A stretch of DNA of 58,478 bases. Source: an uncultured Candidatus Saccharibacteria bacterium. GTDB taxonomy: Bacteria > Patescibacteriota > Saccharimonadia > Saccharimonadales > Saccharimonadaceae. The notes below the pieces were generated by a model that did not search any database, was not told the origin of the DNA, and saw only the letters and a list, made by a program, of their open reading frames with translations. The number at the start of each line of letters is the position of its first letter. Position 1 is the stretch's first letter. A program made the translations under genes and the position numbers. Location: assembly GCA_938033695.1 (NCBI GenBank), contig CALHKE010000001.1, positions 1 to 58,478 on the forward strand, read 5' to 3'. Of this stretch, positions 8,621-16,532 are shown one piece after another.

Positions 8621-9732
8621 TGGCCGAATCGCCAAAATATTCCGTCTCTGATTTTATTGCTGTCGCCAACCACGCCTTAGATTATACTTTTCCGGATTGT
8701 GTAGTCTATGGCGAGGTGGCGAATTTTAATGTCAATCAAAATCGTTGGATTTTCTTCGATCTCAAAGATCAAGAGTCCGTAATCAGTTGTTTTATGGTCG
8801 CCTCGAGCCTCCGCACTCCTATCGAAAACGGTATGAAAATTGCGGTTCAGGCCACCCCGAAGATTTTTAATCGCTCTGGTCGTTTCACTTTGACGATTAA
8901 GCAATACGCCTTGATCGGTGAGGGGAATATTAAAAAAGCCTATGAACTACTTAAAGCGAAATTAACTAAGGAAGGTCTCTTTGATCCAGCTAGAAAACGG
9001 GGTATTCCAGCTAATCTCGAACGCATCGGGGTGATTTCTTCTACTCAGGCTGCCGGTTATGCCGACTTTATCAAAATTATTAATGCTCGTTGGGGCGGCC
9101 TAGAAATTCGCGTGGCCAATACTAAAGTTCAGGGACTTGGTGCGGCCGATCAGGTTATTCGCGCTCTCGAATTTTTTAATCAAGAAAATAAAGTGCAGAT
9201 TATTGCCATCATTCGTGGCGGTGGTTCAAAGGAAGATCTCGCCTGTTTTGATGATGAAAAACTCGTTCGTGCTATTGCGGCTAGTAAAATTCCGGTTATC
9301 ACTGGAATCGGTCACGAGATTGACACCTCGCTAGCAGATCTCGCCGCCGATATTGTAGCTTCTACACCCAGTAATACCGCCGAAATGTTATCGAAAGATA
9401 AGAAACTCGAAATTGCCAATCTCTACCGTCTGCTCTCTCGTGCTAAGTTGCAAATCGAACGCAGTCTCGACGCACCAAAGCTCGAAACTAAGCGAAATTT
9501 ACTTCGCGCCAAACAGCAAATCTTAAATCAAATTTTGCGTGAATTAAATCAGCTAAAATCCACCCAAAAAGTCATCGAAAACCTCAATCCCGAAACCATT
9601 CTGAAAAAAGGCTATGCCATCCTCAAAGGTGAGTTAAAAATTGATTCCGAAATTTCGCTAGAAACCCTCGACTCTGAAATCTCCGCTCGTGTTACAAAAA
9701 TTAAATCCAAAGAAAGGAAAGCTCATGACTAA
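8620..9732 (+). CDS. xseA: exodeoxyribonuclease VII large subunit
   Basis: XseA is the catalytic subunit of the single-strand-specific exonuclease VII. The 370-aa protein has an N-terminal OB fold (YGEVANFNVNQNRWIFFDLKD), then the catalytic domain with GVISSTQAAGYADF, IIRGGGSKEDLACFDDE and GIGHEIDTSLADLAAD. A coiled-coil region follows. It is somewhat shorter than the usual 400-450 aa, with a reduced coiled coil. The start overlaps the previous stop (TAATG), and the end overlaps xseB by 8 nt. Confidence 0.95.
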   Translation: MAESPKYSVSDFIAVANHALDYTFPDCVVYGEVANFNVNQNRWIFFDLKDQESVISCFMVASSLRTPIENGMKIAVQATPKIFNRSGRFTLTIKQYALIGEGNIKKAYELLKAKLTKEGLFDPARKRGIPANLERIGVISSTQAAGYADFIKIINARWGGLEIRVANTKVQGLGAADQVIRALEFFNQENKVQIIAIIRGGGSKEDLACFDDEKLVRAIAASKIPVITGIGHEIDTSLADLAADIVASTPSNTAEMLSKDKKLEIANLYRLLSRAKLQIERSLDAPKLETKRNLLRAKQQILNQILRELNQLKSTQKVIENLNPETILKKGYAILKGELKIDSEISLETLDSEISARVTKIKSKERKAHD

Positions 9733-9922
9733 AAAATCCGTTGGCACTAAAATCGAACAGCTTAATCAAAATCTCGAATGGTTTTATGGCGATGACTTTA
9801 AGCTCGAAGAAGCCGCCAAGAAATATCAGGAAGCTGCCGAACTAGCCAAAGATATTGAAAAAGAACTCGAAACCTTGAAGAATCAAATCGAAGTCATCTC
9901 AAAAGATTTTAGCATTGAATAA
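9725..9922 (+). CDS. xseB: exodeoxyribonuclease VII small subunit
   Basis: The 65-aa protein has the XseB helical-hairpin pattern (LNQNLEWFYGDDFKLEEAAKKYQEAAELAKDIEKEL). ATG 9725 is preferred over an upstream in-frame TTG because AAAGGAAAG precedes it and it overlaps the xseA stop, as is usual for this pair. Confidence 0.9.
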   Translation: MTKKSVGTKIEQLNQNLEWFYGDDFKLEEAAKKYQEAAELAKDIEKELETLKNQIEVISKDFSIE

Positions 9923-9992
9923 AACCCTAAAAACAATCACTAAAATCCTTAAGCTAACTTGTAAAAAACCTAATTCCTAGTAAAATATAGTT

Positions 9993-10955
9993 ATGGATAA
10001 TTCAAACAACAATCCTTTTCTCGCATCGAATCAAGTTAATCAATCTGGCCAAACTCCAGCTCATTTCGGTGCTACTAACCCTTCAGGGAATAACCCGTTT
10101 ATTCAGAATAACCCAGTCTCTTCGACTAATAATTCAACCCCGGCTAATCCAGTGGCTTCAGAAGCTCCAGCGACCCCTGCGAATTCCGGTGATATCTATC
10201 AAAATCTTTACCAGAGCCCATTCACCCCTGGCATGCCAGCCGCGAATCCTTTGAACAAAAATTATGCCGACATGACTGGCGAAGAGCGTAAGGAAGCTAG
10301 TCGCATCGCCAAGGCTAAGAACCGCATTGATCTTATGAAAACCGTGGGTCTTATCGTAGTATCTCTTCTCGCAGTACTTTTTATCGGTCTCTTTATTTGG
10401 ATGTGGGTGAAGTGGAATGACGCCAGTACCAATGTGAAGGGCAAGGTCGACGTCGCTGTAGCGGAAGCCAAGAATGAACTTCAGACCAAGCTCGAATCTG
10501 AATTCGAAGAGAAAGAAAAATACCCGTATAAAGTCTTCACCGGTCCAACTGACCTCGGTGAATTAAGCTTTGAATACCCAAAAACTTGGAGTCTCTACGT
10601 TCAAAGTAGTGCCAACCGCGGTGGTGATTACGCTGCCTATCTGAATCCAGGTCAGGTTAATGTGGTCCAAGATGATACCGTGATGGCACTCCGTGTCAGT
10701 ATTAAGGGCACTCTTTTCGATCAGGCGATTAGTGATTTTGCCGAAAAAGTCCGTTCTGGTGATATGACACTTTCAACTACCGTAGTTAATGGCAACAATG
10801 TCAACGTTTATACTGGTAAATTAGATAATGAATATCAGGGAATCATTTGTGTCTTCAAGCTTCGCGACAAGACCGTAATGCTTCAAACCGATTCCACCAG
10901 TGTCTTCAGTGATGACTTCTATCGCATCCTCAAAACCGTGAAATTTAATAGCTAA
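9993..10955 (+). CDS. single-pass membrane protein with Asn/Pro-rich NPFL-bearing N-terminus, function unknown
   Basis: Residues 1-90 are low-complexity and rich in Asn, Pro, Ser and Ala, with NPFL (7-10) and NPFI (34-37). One TM helix lies at about 115-138. The extracytoplasmic part (about 175-320) looks like a compact alpha/beta domain (GELSFEYPKTWSLYV to FYRILKTVKF), reminiscent of PsbP-like folds but not assigned. A TAAAAT hexamer (9981-9986) ends 6 nt before the ATG and there is no Shine-Dalgarno, predicting a leaderless mRNA. The NPFL motif recurs in the sensor kinase and response regulator at 49-52 kb. Confidence 0.75.
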   Translation: MDNSNNNPFLASNQVNQSGQTPAHFGATNPSGNNPFIQNNPVSSTNNSTPANPVASEAPATPANSGDIYQNLYQSPFTPGMPAANPLNKNYADMTGEERKEASRIAKAKNRIDLMKTVGLIVVSLLAVLFIGLFIWMWVKWNDASTNVKGKVDVAVAEAKNELQTKLESEFEEKEKYPYKVFTGPTDLGELSFEYPKTWSLYVQSSANRGGDYAAYLNPGQVNVVQDDTVMALRVSIKGTLFDQAISDFAEKVRSGDMTLSTTVVNGNNVNVYTGKLDNEYQGIICVFKLRDKTVMLQTDSTSVFSDDFYRILKTVKFNS

Positions 10956-10976
10956 ATTTATCCGAAAAATCTGCAA

Positions 10977-11001
10977 CCCCCGCACCATTTTGCGGGGGAT
11001 T
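10977..11001 (+). terminator. probable terminator hairpin
   Basis: CCCCCGCA (10977-10984) pairs with TGCGGGGG (10991-10998) around CCATTT, followed by ATTGTTC. The stem is strong but the T-tract is weak. Confidence 0.55.
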
Positions 11002-11043
11002 GTTCAAGCATTTTGCCTGAAAAATGGGTGCTATAATTAATTT

Positions 11044-11739
11044 ATGAATAGTGAGGTAAATGGTATTTTCGTGGTTGCGCATGACTTAAAAAGTCCGCTT
11101 ACTCTTATGCGTCAAATGGCCCTCGCCATGGATTTTCAGAAAGATAGTACCGCCGAACTCGAAAAATCTCGTAATAAAATTATTCGCATTTCCGAACGCG
11201 CTATGCGCCAGGTTAACGACCTTACTAAGATCGCTCGCCTCGAAGAAGGTTTGTTTACTTTAGAGCCAGTTTCCATTCGTGCGGTCTGTGATGATGTAAT
11301 TTCTGAACTTGAACAACTCTTCACCCTCAATCAACGCAAGCTTCGTTTTGAATATCGCAACAAAGCTCGCCTGGTGATTGGTAATTACGATTTAATTTTC
11401 AGTGTCATTTATAATTTCTGTGCCAATGCCATGTATTATTCCACGGTCGAAACCGAATCTTGCTTAATTATTTCTGACAAAAAAGACAAGATTGTGGTCG
11501 ATGTTAGGGACTTCGGTCCGAGCCTCCCCACTACGGTTTGGCGTCAAATCAAGGCTGGTCTCACTGCGCCTACCAGCATTTCGATGCGTCCCGGCAGTTC
11601 TGGCTTAGGTCTTTATATCGCTTCGAAATTTGCTAAATATCTTAACGCGGAAGTCTCCGCCGTGCGTCACCGCGACGGTACGAGTTTTCAGGTAATTTTA
11701 CCAGTCTCACACCAGGCAATTTTACCGATGTTTGATTAG
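11044..11739 (+). CDS. soluble histidine kinase without sensor domain
   Basis: The 231-aa protein begins directly with a HisKA-like helix: the H-box VAHDLKSPLT places the phospho-acceptor at His13. An HATPase domain follows, with an N-box-like YNFCANAMYYS, a G1-like DVRDFGPSLP and G2 SGLGLYIASKF. There is no TM or PAS domain, so any signal must come from a partner. A TATAAT at 11032-11037 ends 6 nt before the ATG, predicting a leaderless mRNA. The next gene is a response regulator starting 7 nt downstream, presumably its partner. Confidence 0.85.
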   Translation: MNSEVNGIFVVAHDLKSPLTLMRQMALAMDFQKDSTAELEKSRNKIIRISERAMRQVNDLTKIARLEEGLFTLEPVSIRAVCDDVISELEQLFTLNQRKLRFEYRNKARLVIGNYDLIFSVIYNFCANAMYYSTVETESCLIISDKKDKIVVDVRDFGPSLPTTVWRQIKAGLTAPTSISMRPGSSGLGLYIASKFAKYLNAEVSAVRHRDGTSFQVILPVSHQAILPMFD

Positions 11740-11746
11740 GAGAAAA

Positions 11747-12310
11747 ATGAGCCAGCAATCTAAAAAATCATCATCCAAAATTACACAATCAAAGACCCCG
11801 TTACTGGAAACTATGCAGCCTAAGACCCCGCGCCCAATTTTTATTATCGAAGATGACCCGGATTTTGCGGAAATTTATCAGAAACACTTGACGCGCTATT
11901 TTCCAGAAATTCCGCAGCAAGTTTTTTATAATGCCATCGAGGCAAACGCGGCCTTTTCGGAACTTAGCGAGGAAGAGCTGCCATCCTTAATTATTTTGGA
12001 TATTTTACTCACCGGTCCAGACGGCTTCACTTTATTAAACGAGCTCCTATCGTATCCAGAAACCAGTCAAATTCCGGTACTTTTGATTTCTTCATTAAAC
12101 CTCGGTCAAATGTCCCTGCAGGCTTACAATGTCCGCGCGATTCTGAATAAGGAAACTTTTACGCCAGCGGATTTTGTGACAAAGATCAAAGACATTCTAT
12201 CTCCAGCCACGAAAACCTCATTAGCTAATCATCTAGAAACCACCGAAGCTTCCAATGAAGAATCAATTCCAGGCCGCACCCTTCAAGCCAAGGAGGGGAA
12301 TCATGCCTGA
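11747..12310 (+). CDS. response regulator (receiver domain only)
   Basis: AGGAG before ATG 11747 supports this start over an upstream TTG. The receiver domain has the acidic pair in FIIEDDPDFAEIY, the phospho-acceptor Asp in IILDILLTGPDG and the conserved Lys in ILNKETF. No DNA-binding output domain follows, only a short polar tail. It may act through protein contacts or phosphotransfer from the adjacent kinase. The end overlaps recO by 8 nt. Confidence 0.85.
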   Translation: MSQQSKKSSSKITQSKTPLLETMQPKTPRPIFIIEDDPDFAEIYQKHLTRYFPEIPQQVFYNAIEANAAFSELSEEELPSLIILDILLTGPDGFTLLNELLSYPETSQIPVLLISSLNLGQMSLQAYNVRAILNKETFTPADFVTKIKDILSPATKTSLANHLETTEASNEESIPGRTLQAKEGNHA

Positions 12311-13004
12311 TCTGCGCACTGAGGCGATTGTACTTTCGCGTGTTAAATATCAGGAGTCCGATCGCATCCTCACGCTGCTGACTCCTGAGGGTCGCTTTTC
12401 GGCAATCGCGCGTGGTGTTCGCAAAGAGCGCTCCAAGTTGGCAGGCAGCATTGAACCTTTCACCGTTTCTGACGTAGTGCTACATTTTAAATCACAAAAC
12501 ACTGATTCTGGTGGCCTCGCGATTTTAACCTCCGCTACCATGCTGAAGTTTTACCAAAATATCATTACCGATCTTGACACCCTGACTATCGCTTCGAATT
12601 TCCTTAAAGTCATTAATCGTCTAACCAACGACGCTGATTCCAAGGAATATTTTCAGCTTCTAAAAAATGCGCTTTCGGCACTAAACACGGCAGAAAAATA
12701 CCAAATTCCACTCATTGAAACGCATTTTTATCTTAACTTAGCTTTTATTTCTGGCGAAATGATCAATCTCGCTACTGATTCTAATGGCGACCGCCTCACT
12801 CTTGGCGGTTCTTATAATTGGCATAGTTTTGACCGATGTTTTATTCCAGTGACAACTGACGCTGGTGAATTTAACGCTGATACTATTAAAATTCTTCGCC
12901 TCATGACCTCCATGCCGATTGCTTCTATTTTGAAAATCAAAGACGTCCACACCCATCTCAGTGCATTAAATATTATTCTGCGCACTCTTCGTGAAATGTT
13001 TTAA
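12303..13004 (+). CDS. recO: DNA repair protein RecO
   Basis: RecO loads RecA with RecF/RecR and anneals ssDNA. The 233-aa protein has the N-terminal OB fold (RTEAIVLSRVKYQESDRILTLLT, ARGVRKERSKLAG, IEPFTVSDVVLHF) and a helical C-terminal part. The four-cysteine zinc finger found in many RecO proteins is not evident. AAGGAGGGG lies before ATG 12303, which overlaps the response-regulator stop. Co-transcription with the two-component pair is likely. Confidence 0.88.
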   Translation: MPDLRTEAIVLSRVKYQESDRILTLLTPEGRFSAIARGVRKERSKLAGSIEPFTVSDVVLHFKSQNTDSGGLAILTSATMLKFYQNIITDLDTLTIASNFLKVINRLTNDADSKEYFQLLKNALSALNTAEKYQIPLIETHFYLNLAFISGEMINLATDSNGDRLTLGGSYNWHSFDRCFIPVTTDAGEFNADTIKILRLMTSMPIASILKIKDVHTHLSALNIILRTLREMF

Positions 13005-13065
13005 CTACCAGAGGTCACCACGCTATTTTTGTGGTATAATAAAGAAAAACTAACCAGGAGTGTTT

Positions 13066-14403
13066 ATGGCAAAATTAGAAGATATTGTCAGCTTATGTAA
13101 ACGTAGAGGATTTATTTTCCAAGGCTCCGATGTCTACGGCGGTATGGCTGGTACTTGGGATTTTGGCCCACTCGGCGTTAGTTTAAAGAAAAAGCTCAAA
13201 GATCTTTGGTGGCAATATTGGGTAGAAAATCGTAATGATATGTACGGCGTCGATGCTGCTATCATCATGAATCCACGCACCTGGGTCGCCTCTGGTCACG
13301 CCGCCACTTTTTCGGATCCTTTGGTTGAATGTAAATCTTGTCATGGTCGTTTTCGTGCCGATAAATTAGCCAAGACCGCCGAAGGTCACGACCTTTCTAC
13401 GGAAATTACTGGCGAAGAACTCATTAAGGCTCGTATAAAATGTCCTACCTGTGGCAAAATCGAATGGGGTGAAGTCAAACCATTCAATATGATGTTCCAG
13501 ACTCACGTTGGGGCAGTGGCTGACAATAGTTCCATCGCTTATCTTCGCCCAGAGACCGCTCAAGGTATTTTTACGAATTACAAGAACGTGGTCGACACGA
13601 TTTACCCAGACCTACCATTTGGTTTAGCTCAGCAAGGTAAGGCTTTCCGTAATGAAATTTCGCCACGCGACTTTATTTTCCGTTGCCGCGAACTCGAACA
13701 GATGGAAATTGAATATTTCGTCAATCCAAAAGATTGGGAACGTATCTTTGACGAACTACTGGCGGACGTGCATGACTTCCTAGAGAATGTAGTGAAACTC
13801 CCAGCTGAGAAAATTCATGAATACGATGTCCCAGCCGCCGATCGCGCCCACTACTCTAAGCGCACTATTGACCTTGAATTTGATTATCCAATCGGCTGCG
13901 AAGAATTGATGGGTATTGCTTATCGTACCGATTTTGATCTTGGCAATATTGAGCGTGAATCGAAGAAAAGCATGGTTTACCGTGACAAACGCACTGGTGA
14001 AACTTTTGTGCCTCACGTCATCGAGCCATCTTTTGGTGTCGAACGTTTGATTATGGCTGTACTTTCGAGTGCTTATCACGAAGACGAAACTAGTGGCGAA
14101 AAGCGTATCGTTTTGCAGCTCCCAGAACATCTTGCCCCATACCGCTTCTGCGTTTCACCACTTCTGAAAAACAAGCCAGAACTAGTTGAGAAGGCTAAGT
14201 CTGTCTATGCCAAACTTCGTGAAAAATATGGCAATGTTACCTGGGACGACTCTGGTAATATCGGTAAGCGTTATCACAAGCAAGATGAAATCGGTACGCC
14301 AAAATGTGTGGTTATCGACTTCGATACTCTCGAGGACGACACAGTGACCGTGCGTGATCGCGACACTATGGCTCAAACTCGTGTTAAAATCGCCGAACTC
14401 TAA
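13066..14403 (+). CDS. glyS: glycyl-tRNA synthetase, dimeric (alpha2) type
   Basis: This class II synthetase charges tRNA-Gly. The 445-aa protein shows the alpha2-type signature: IFQGSDVYGGMAGTWDFGPLG, motif 2 QGKAFRNEISPRDFIFRCRELEQMEIEYF and motif 3 IEPSFGVERLI. Two CxxC pairs (CKSCHG, CPTCGK) suggest a zinc site. ATG 13066 follows AGGAG by 5 nt, and TATAAT is at 13035-13040. The only tRNA-Gly in the window has an unusual elbow (19478-19554). Confidence 0.95.
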   Translation: MAKLEDIVSLCKRRGFIFQGSDVYGGMAGTWDFGPLGVSLKKKLKDLWWQYWVENRNDMYGVDAAIIMNPRTWVASGHAATFSDPLVECKSCHGRFRADKLAKTAEGHDLSTEITGEELIKARIKCPTCGKIEWGEVKPFNMMFQTHVGAVADNSSIAYLRPETAQGIFTNYKNVVDTIYPDLPFGLAQQGKAFRNEISPRDFIFRCRELEQMEIEYFVNPKDWERIFDELLADVHDFLENVVKLPAEKIHEYDVPAADRAHYSKRTIDLEFDYPIGCEELMGIAYRTDFDLGNIERESKKSMVYRDKRTGETFVPHVIEPSFGVERLIMAVLSSAYHEDETSGEKRIVLQLPEHLAPYRFCVSPLLKNKPELVEKAKSVYAKLREKYGNVTWDDSGNIGKRYHKQDEIGTPKCVVIDFDTLEDDTVTVRDRDTMAQTRVKIAEL

Positions 14404-14445
14404 ATCCAGCAATATCTCGAAAATAGACCGAGAAAACGGAGTTTA

Positions 14446-14483
14446 AATAAAAAAGAGATCAAAGCTTCGGTCTCTTTTTTATT
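14446..14483. terminator. bidirectional intrinsic terminator
   Basis: A 13-bp stem AATAAAAAAGAGA / TCTCTTTTTTATT serves glyS on the plus strand. It also overlaps the end of the convergent methylase gene on the minus strand. Confidence 0.88.
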
Positions 14484-15093
14484 CAAGTTCGCTAAATTCC
14501 GGACGAATTTTAGCTTCGAATAATACAATCGGCACCTTCGGTGGCGGCGTGAAATCCGTTGGCTTTAATGGGTAGCGAATTTTTGTCGTGTAATATTTAT
14601 TCAAAATATATCCCAGCTGACTCGTGTAATGACGGTCAGAGAGGATTAATTTTAAGGCTAATTGTTTTTGTAAAATCAAGTAAATGGCTTTTGGCGGATT
14701 TTTTAGGCCTTTTTCAATAATCTGGCCATTTTGATTCTCGAGATTTAGTAGTTTATAAAAAACTTCCGCCGATAGGGAAAAAGGTGGATTAGAAAAAACC
14801 TTATAATTTTTAAAATCAAAATTCACTTCGCGAAAATCTTCACGTACTAGCTTCACGTTATCGAGATTTTGTTCCTTCAGGTTGGCTTGCAGTTTTTTGA
14901 AAGTTTCCGGGTCTTTTTCGATGGCGTAAACTGCCCCACATTTTTTTGCCAGTGCCGCGGTAATCACGCCGCTCCCCGCGCCAATCTCTACCACCGTGTC
15001 GCGGCGCTTCAGGTTGCTGTGCCCAATTAACATGAGCGCTAGACGAACATTTTTCAAAAAATGTTGGTCCAGTAGGTGATTACGGCTAGGCAT
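14479..15093 (-). CDS. short KsgA/Erm-family rRNA adenine methyltransferase
   Basis: The Rossmann core has motif I VVEIGAGSGVITAALA, acidic motif II AIEKDPETF and the adenine-methylase motif SNPPFSLSAE. At 204 aa it is clearly shorter than KsgA (about 270) or Erm (about 245), and most of the C-terminal helical domain is missing. GGAGG five nt before ATG 15093 fixes the start, because the earlier in-frame TTG overlaps that site. It overlaps the upstream DUF2974 gene by 8 nt. It may be a minimal dimethyladenosine transferase or a methylase with a different rRNA target. Confidence 0.75.
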   Translation of the reverse strand: MPSRNHLLDQHFLKNVRLALMLIGHSNLKRRDTVVEIGAGSGVITAALAKKCGAVYAIEKDPETFKKLQANLKEQNLDNVKLVREDFREVNFDFKNYKVFSNPPFSLSAEVFYKLLNLENQNGQIIEKGLKNPPKAIYLILQKQLALKLILSDRHYTSQLGYILNKYYTTKIRYPLKPTDFTPPPKVPIVLFEAKIRPEFSELE

Positions 15094-16225
15094 TCTTGCC
15101 TCCAAGAATTTGACGCGCTTTCTTCAAAATTTCGTTTTCCGCAAAATAATTTTTCACTAGGGAGTTGCCGAAAAGCAGCCAAACTTCATTAATCTTTTCT
15201 CGGCGCTCCTTGGGTAATTCACGATAATTTTTCATTAGTTTTGGTGCATATTTTTGCCAATTCTGCATCAAGCTCACCGGCTCCTCCACGTCAGATTTTT
15301 CAAAAACCTCAAAAATTCCATCCACAAAAAACCTTAATTCTTCTGGCGAGGCAGAGGCTAGAAAGTCATCCACGGTCTTGTTCAGAGTGTCGCTCAATTT
15401 CGTATTTTTGGCACGGCAGAAATGATCGTCTTTAATTTCCCAAGTATAAATATCGTGTTGATAGAGATTTTTTGCCTGACTTTTGACCACCACCACTTTT
15501 TCTTTGTGGGTTAAAAGTCGCCCGATTACCGATCCCTCTGGGATATAACTCACAATTTTTGGTAAAATTTTTATCTCTCCCGTATCCTTACTAAGTAGCT
15601 CTTCTTTTAGGCCTGGTCCATCGTAATTTAAAACTTTAATAATCTTTTTTTGGAGTCGATCAGAGGCCATGATCGCGCAGTAGATTGATAAATTGCCACC
15701 CTTCGAATGGCCGCCCAGGTAAAAATTTTTATAAAAATAGCGACGCGAAATCTGGTTTAGATAGTTCAGCGCTTCTTTTTGGGCTGGAATCTCTGGTAGA
15801 AACGACATATTAAAATCTTCTTTCCAACCAAAAAGCGTCCCGTCTGTGCCAAAAAATGAAACATACATGGTGAAGAAATTAATCTGAATCGTCACCGCAG
15901 AAAATTGTTTTTCAAGCTGTTTATTATTTTTGCGTGCAAAGAAACCTACTTTCAGATTTTGGAAGCGCGGACTTTCTCCCAGTAGCTGAATGAACTTCTC
16001 ATCATCTGGCCAAGCAAAGTCGGAAGTTTTTAGTCCCTTCATCGCTTCGGCAATTTCGGAGATTTTAAAATTTCGTTTAGTTAGATTAAGCTGTTTTTTG
16101 ATTTTATGAAATGGCAAATAAGAAATCCGCGAAAAACCCAGCTCGTCCAGCTCGGTAATCTCATTGGTTCTTGAGATTCGTTTCTGATTTTCCTTGAGGT
16201 AGTCTAGAATATTATTTACATTCAT
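15086..16225 (-). CDS. DUF2974 (Mbeg1-like) alpha/beta hydrolase
   Basis: The protein has a lipase-like nucleophile elbow, GGHSKGGNLSIYC, and the DUF2974 segments FFGTDGTLFGWKEDFNMSF and YDGPG. No signal peptide or TM segment is seen, so it is probably cytoplasmic. The substrate is unknown. ATG 16225 is preferred to ATG 16231 because TATAAT (16330 region on the minus strand, 16235 to 16230) overlaps the first ATG and lies 4 nt from the second, predicting an almost leaderless mRNA. A putative small RNA lies 70 nt upstream on the same strand. Confidence 0.75.
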   Translation of the reverse strand: MNVNNILDYLKENQKRISRTNEITELDELGFSRISYLPFHKIKKQLNLTKRNFKISEIAEAMKGLKTSDFAWPDDEKFIQLLGESPRFQNLKVGFFARKNNKQLEKQFSAVTIQINFFTMYVSFFGTDGTLFGWKEDFNMSFLPEIPAQKEALNYLNQISRRYFYKNFYLGGHSKGGNLSIYCAIMASDRLQKKIIKVLNYDGPGLKEELLSKDTGEIKILPKIVSYIPEGSVIGRLLTHKEKVVVVKSQAKNLYQHDIYTWEIKDDHFCRAKNTKLSDTLNKTVDDFLASASPEELRFFVDGIFEVFEKSDVEEPVSLMQNWQKYAPKLMKNYRELPKERREKINEVWLLFGNSLVKNYFAENEILKKARQILGGKNA

Positions 16226-16294
16226 AATCATTATATTAATACTATTTTACAGTTTATATGATGATTCTGTAAAATATGAGTATTTTTTGTATAT

Positions 16295-16346
16295 AAAAAG
16301 GAAGTTCCTGCGGTAGGAGCATACTGCCCCGTGCTGGAACTTCATT
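16295..16346 (-). ncRNA. predicted small RNA with own promoter and terminator
   Basis: Minus-strand transcription from the promoter at 16353-16381 would start near 16346. The RNA is essentially one hairpin. The outer stem is GAAGTTCC / GGAACTTC (16301-16308 with 16336-16343). An inner stem pairs GCAGTA-type with TACCGC-type strands, including one G-U. It ends in CCTTTTT. No ORF fits. It could be a stand-alone sRNA of about 50 nt or an attenuated leader of the DUF2974 gene. Confidence 0.5.
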
Positions 16347-16352
16347 GCTTTT

Positions 16353-16381
16353 ATGATATCAAATTAAAGAAGTTATGTCAA
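16353..16381 (-). promoter_or_regulatory. promoter of the predicted small RNA
   Basis: On the minus strand: TTGACA (16381-16376), a 17-nt spacer and TATCAT (16358-16353). Confidence 0.7.
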
Positions 16382-16415
16382 TCTGACGGATATTATAACG
16401 CGTGGGCACAAAAAA

Positions 16416-16491
16416 TGGTGGTTCCGACTGGACTTGAACCAGTGACACAAGGCTCTTCAGGCCTCTGCTCTACCAACTGAGCTACAGAACC
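16416..16491 (-). tRNA. tRNA-Phe (GAA)
   Basis: The 76-nt cloverleaf has acceptor GGTTCTG/CGGAACC, anticodon loop CTGAAGA and T-loop TTCAAGT, with an encoded CCA. A minus-strand extended -10 (TGCTATAAT, hexamer 16507-16502) lies 10 nt before the 5' end. Its promoter is divergent from hisS. Confidence 0.96.
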
Positions 16492-16532
16492 ACTTCCCTA
16501 AATTATAGCATAGTGCGTGGTATAATTAAAGT

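Noticed and set aside
11044..13004. A defence or signalling island formed by kinase, regulator, recO and glyS
   Set aside because: Overlaps explain them as compact housekeeping operons; nothing ties recO or glyS to signalling.
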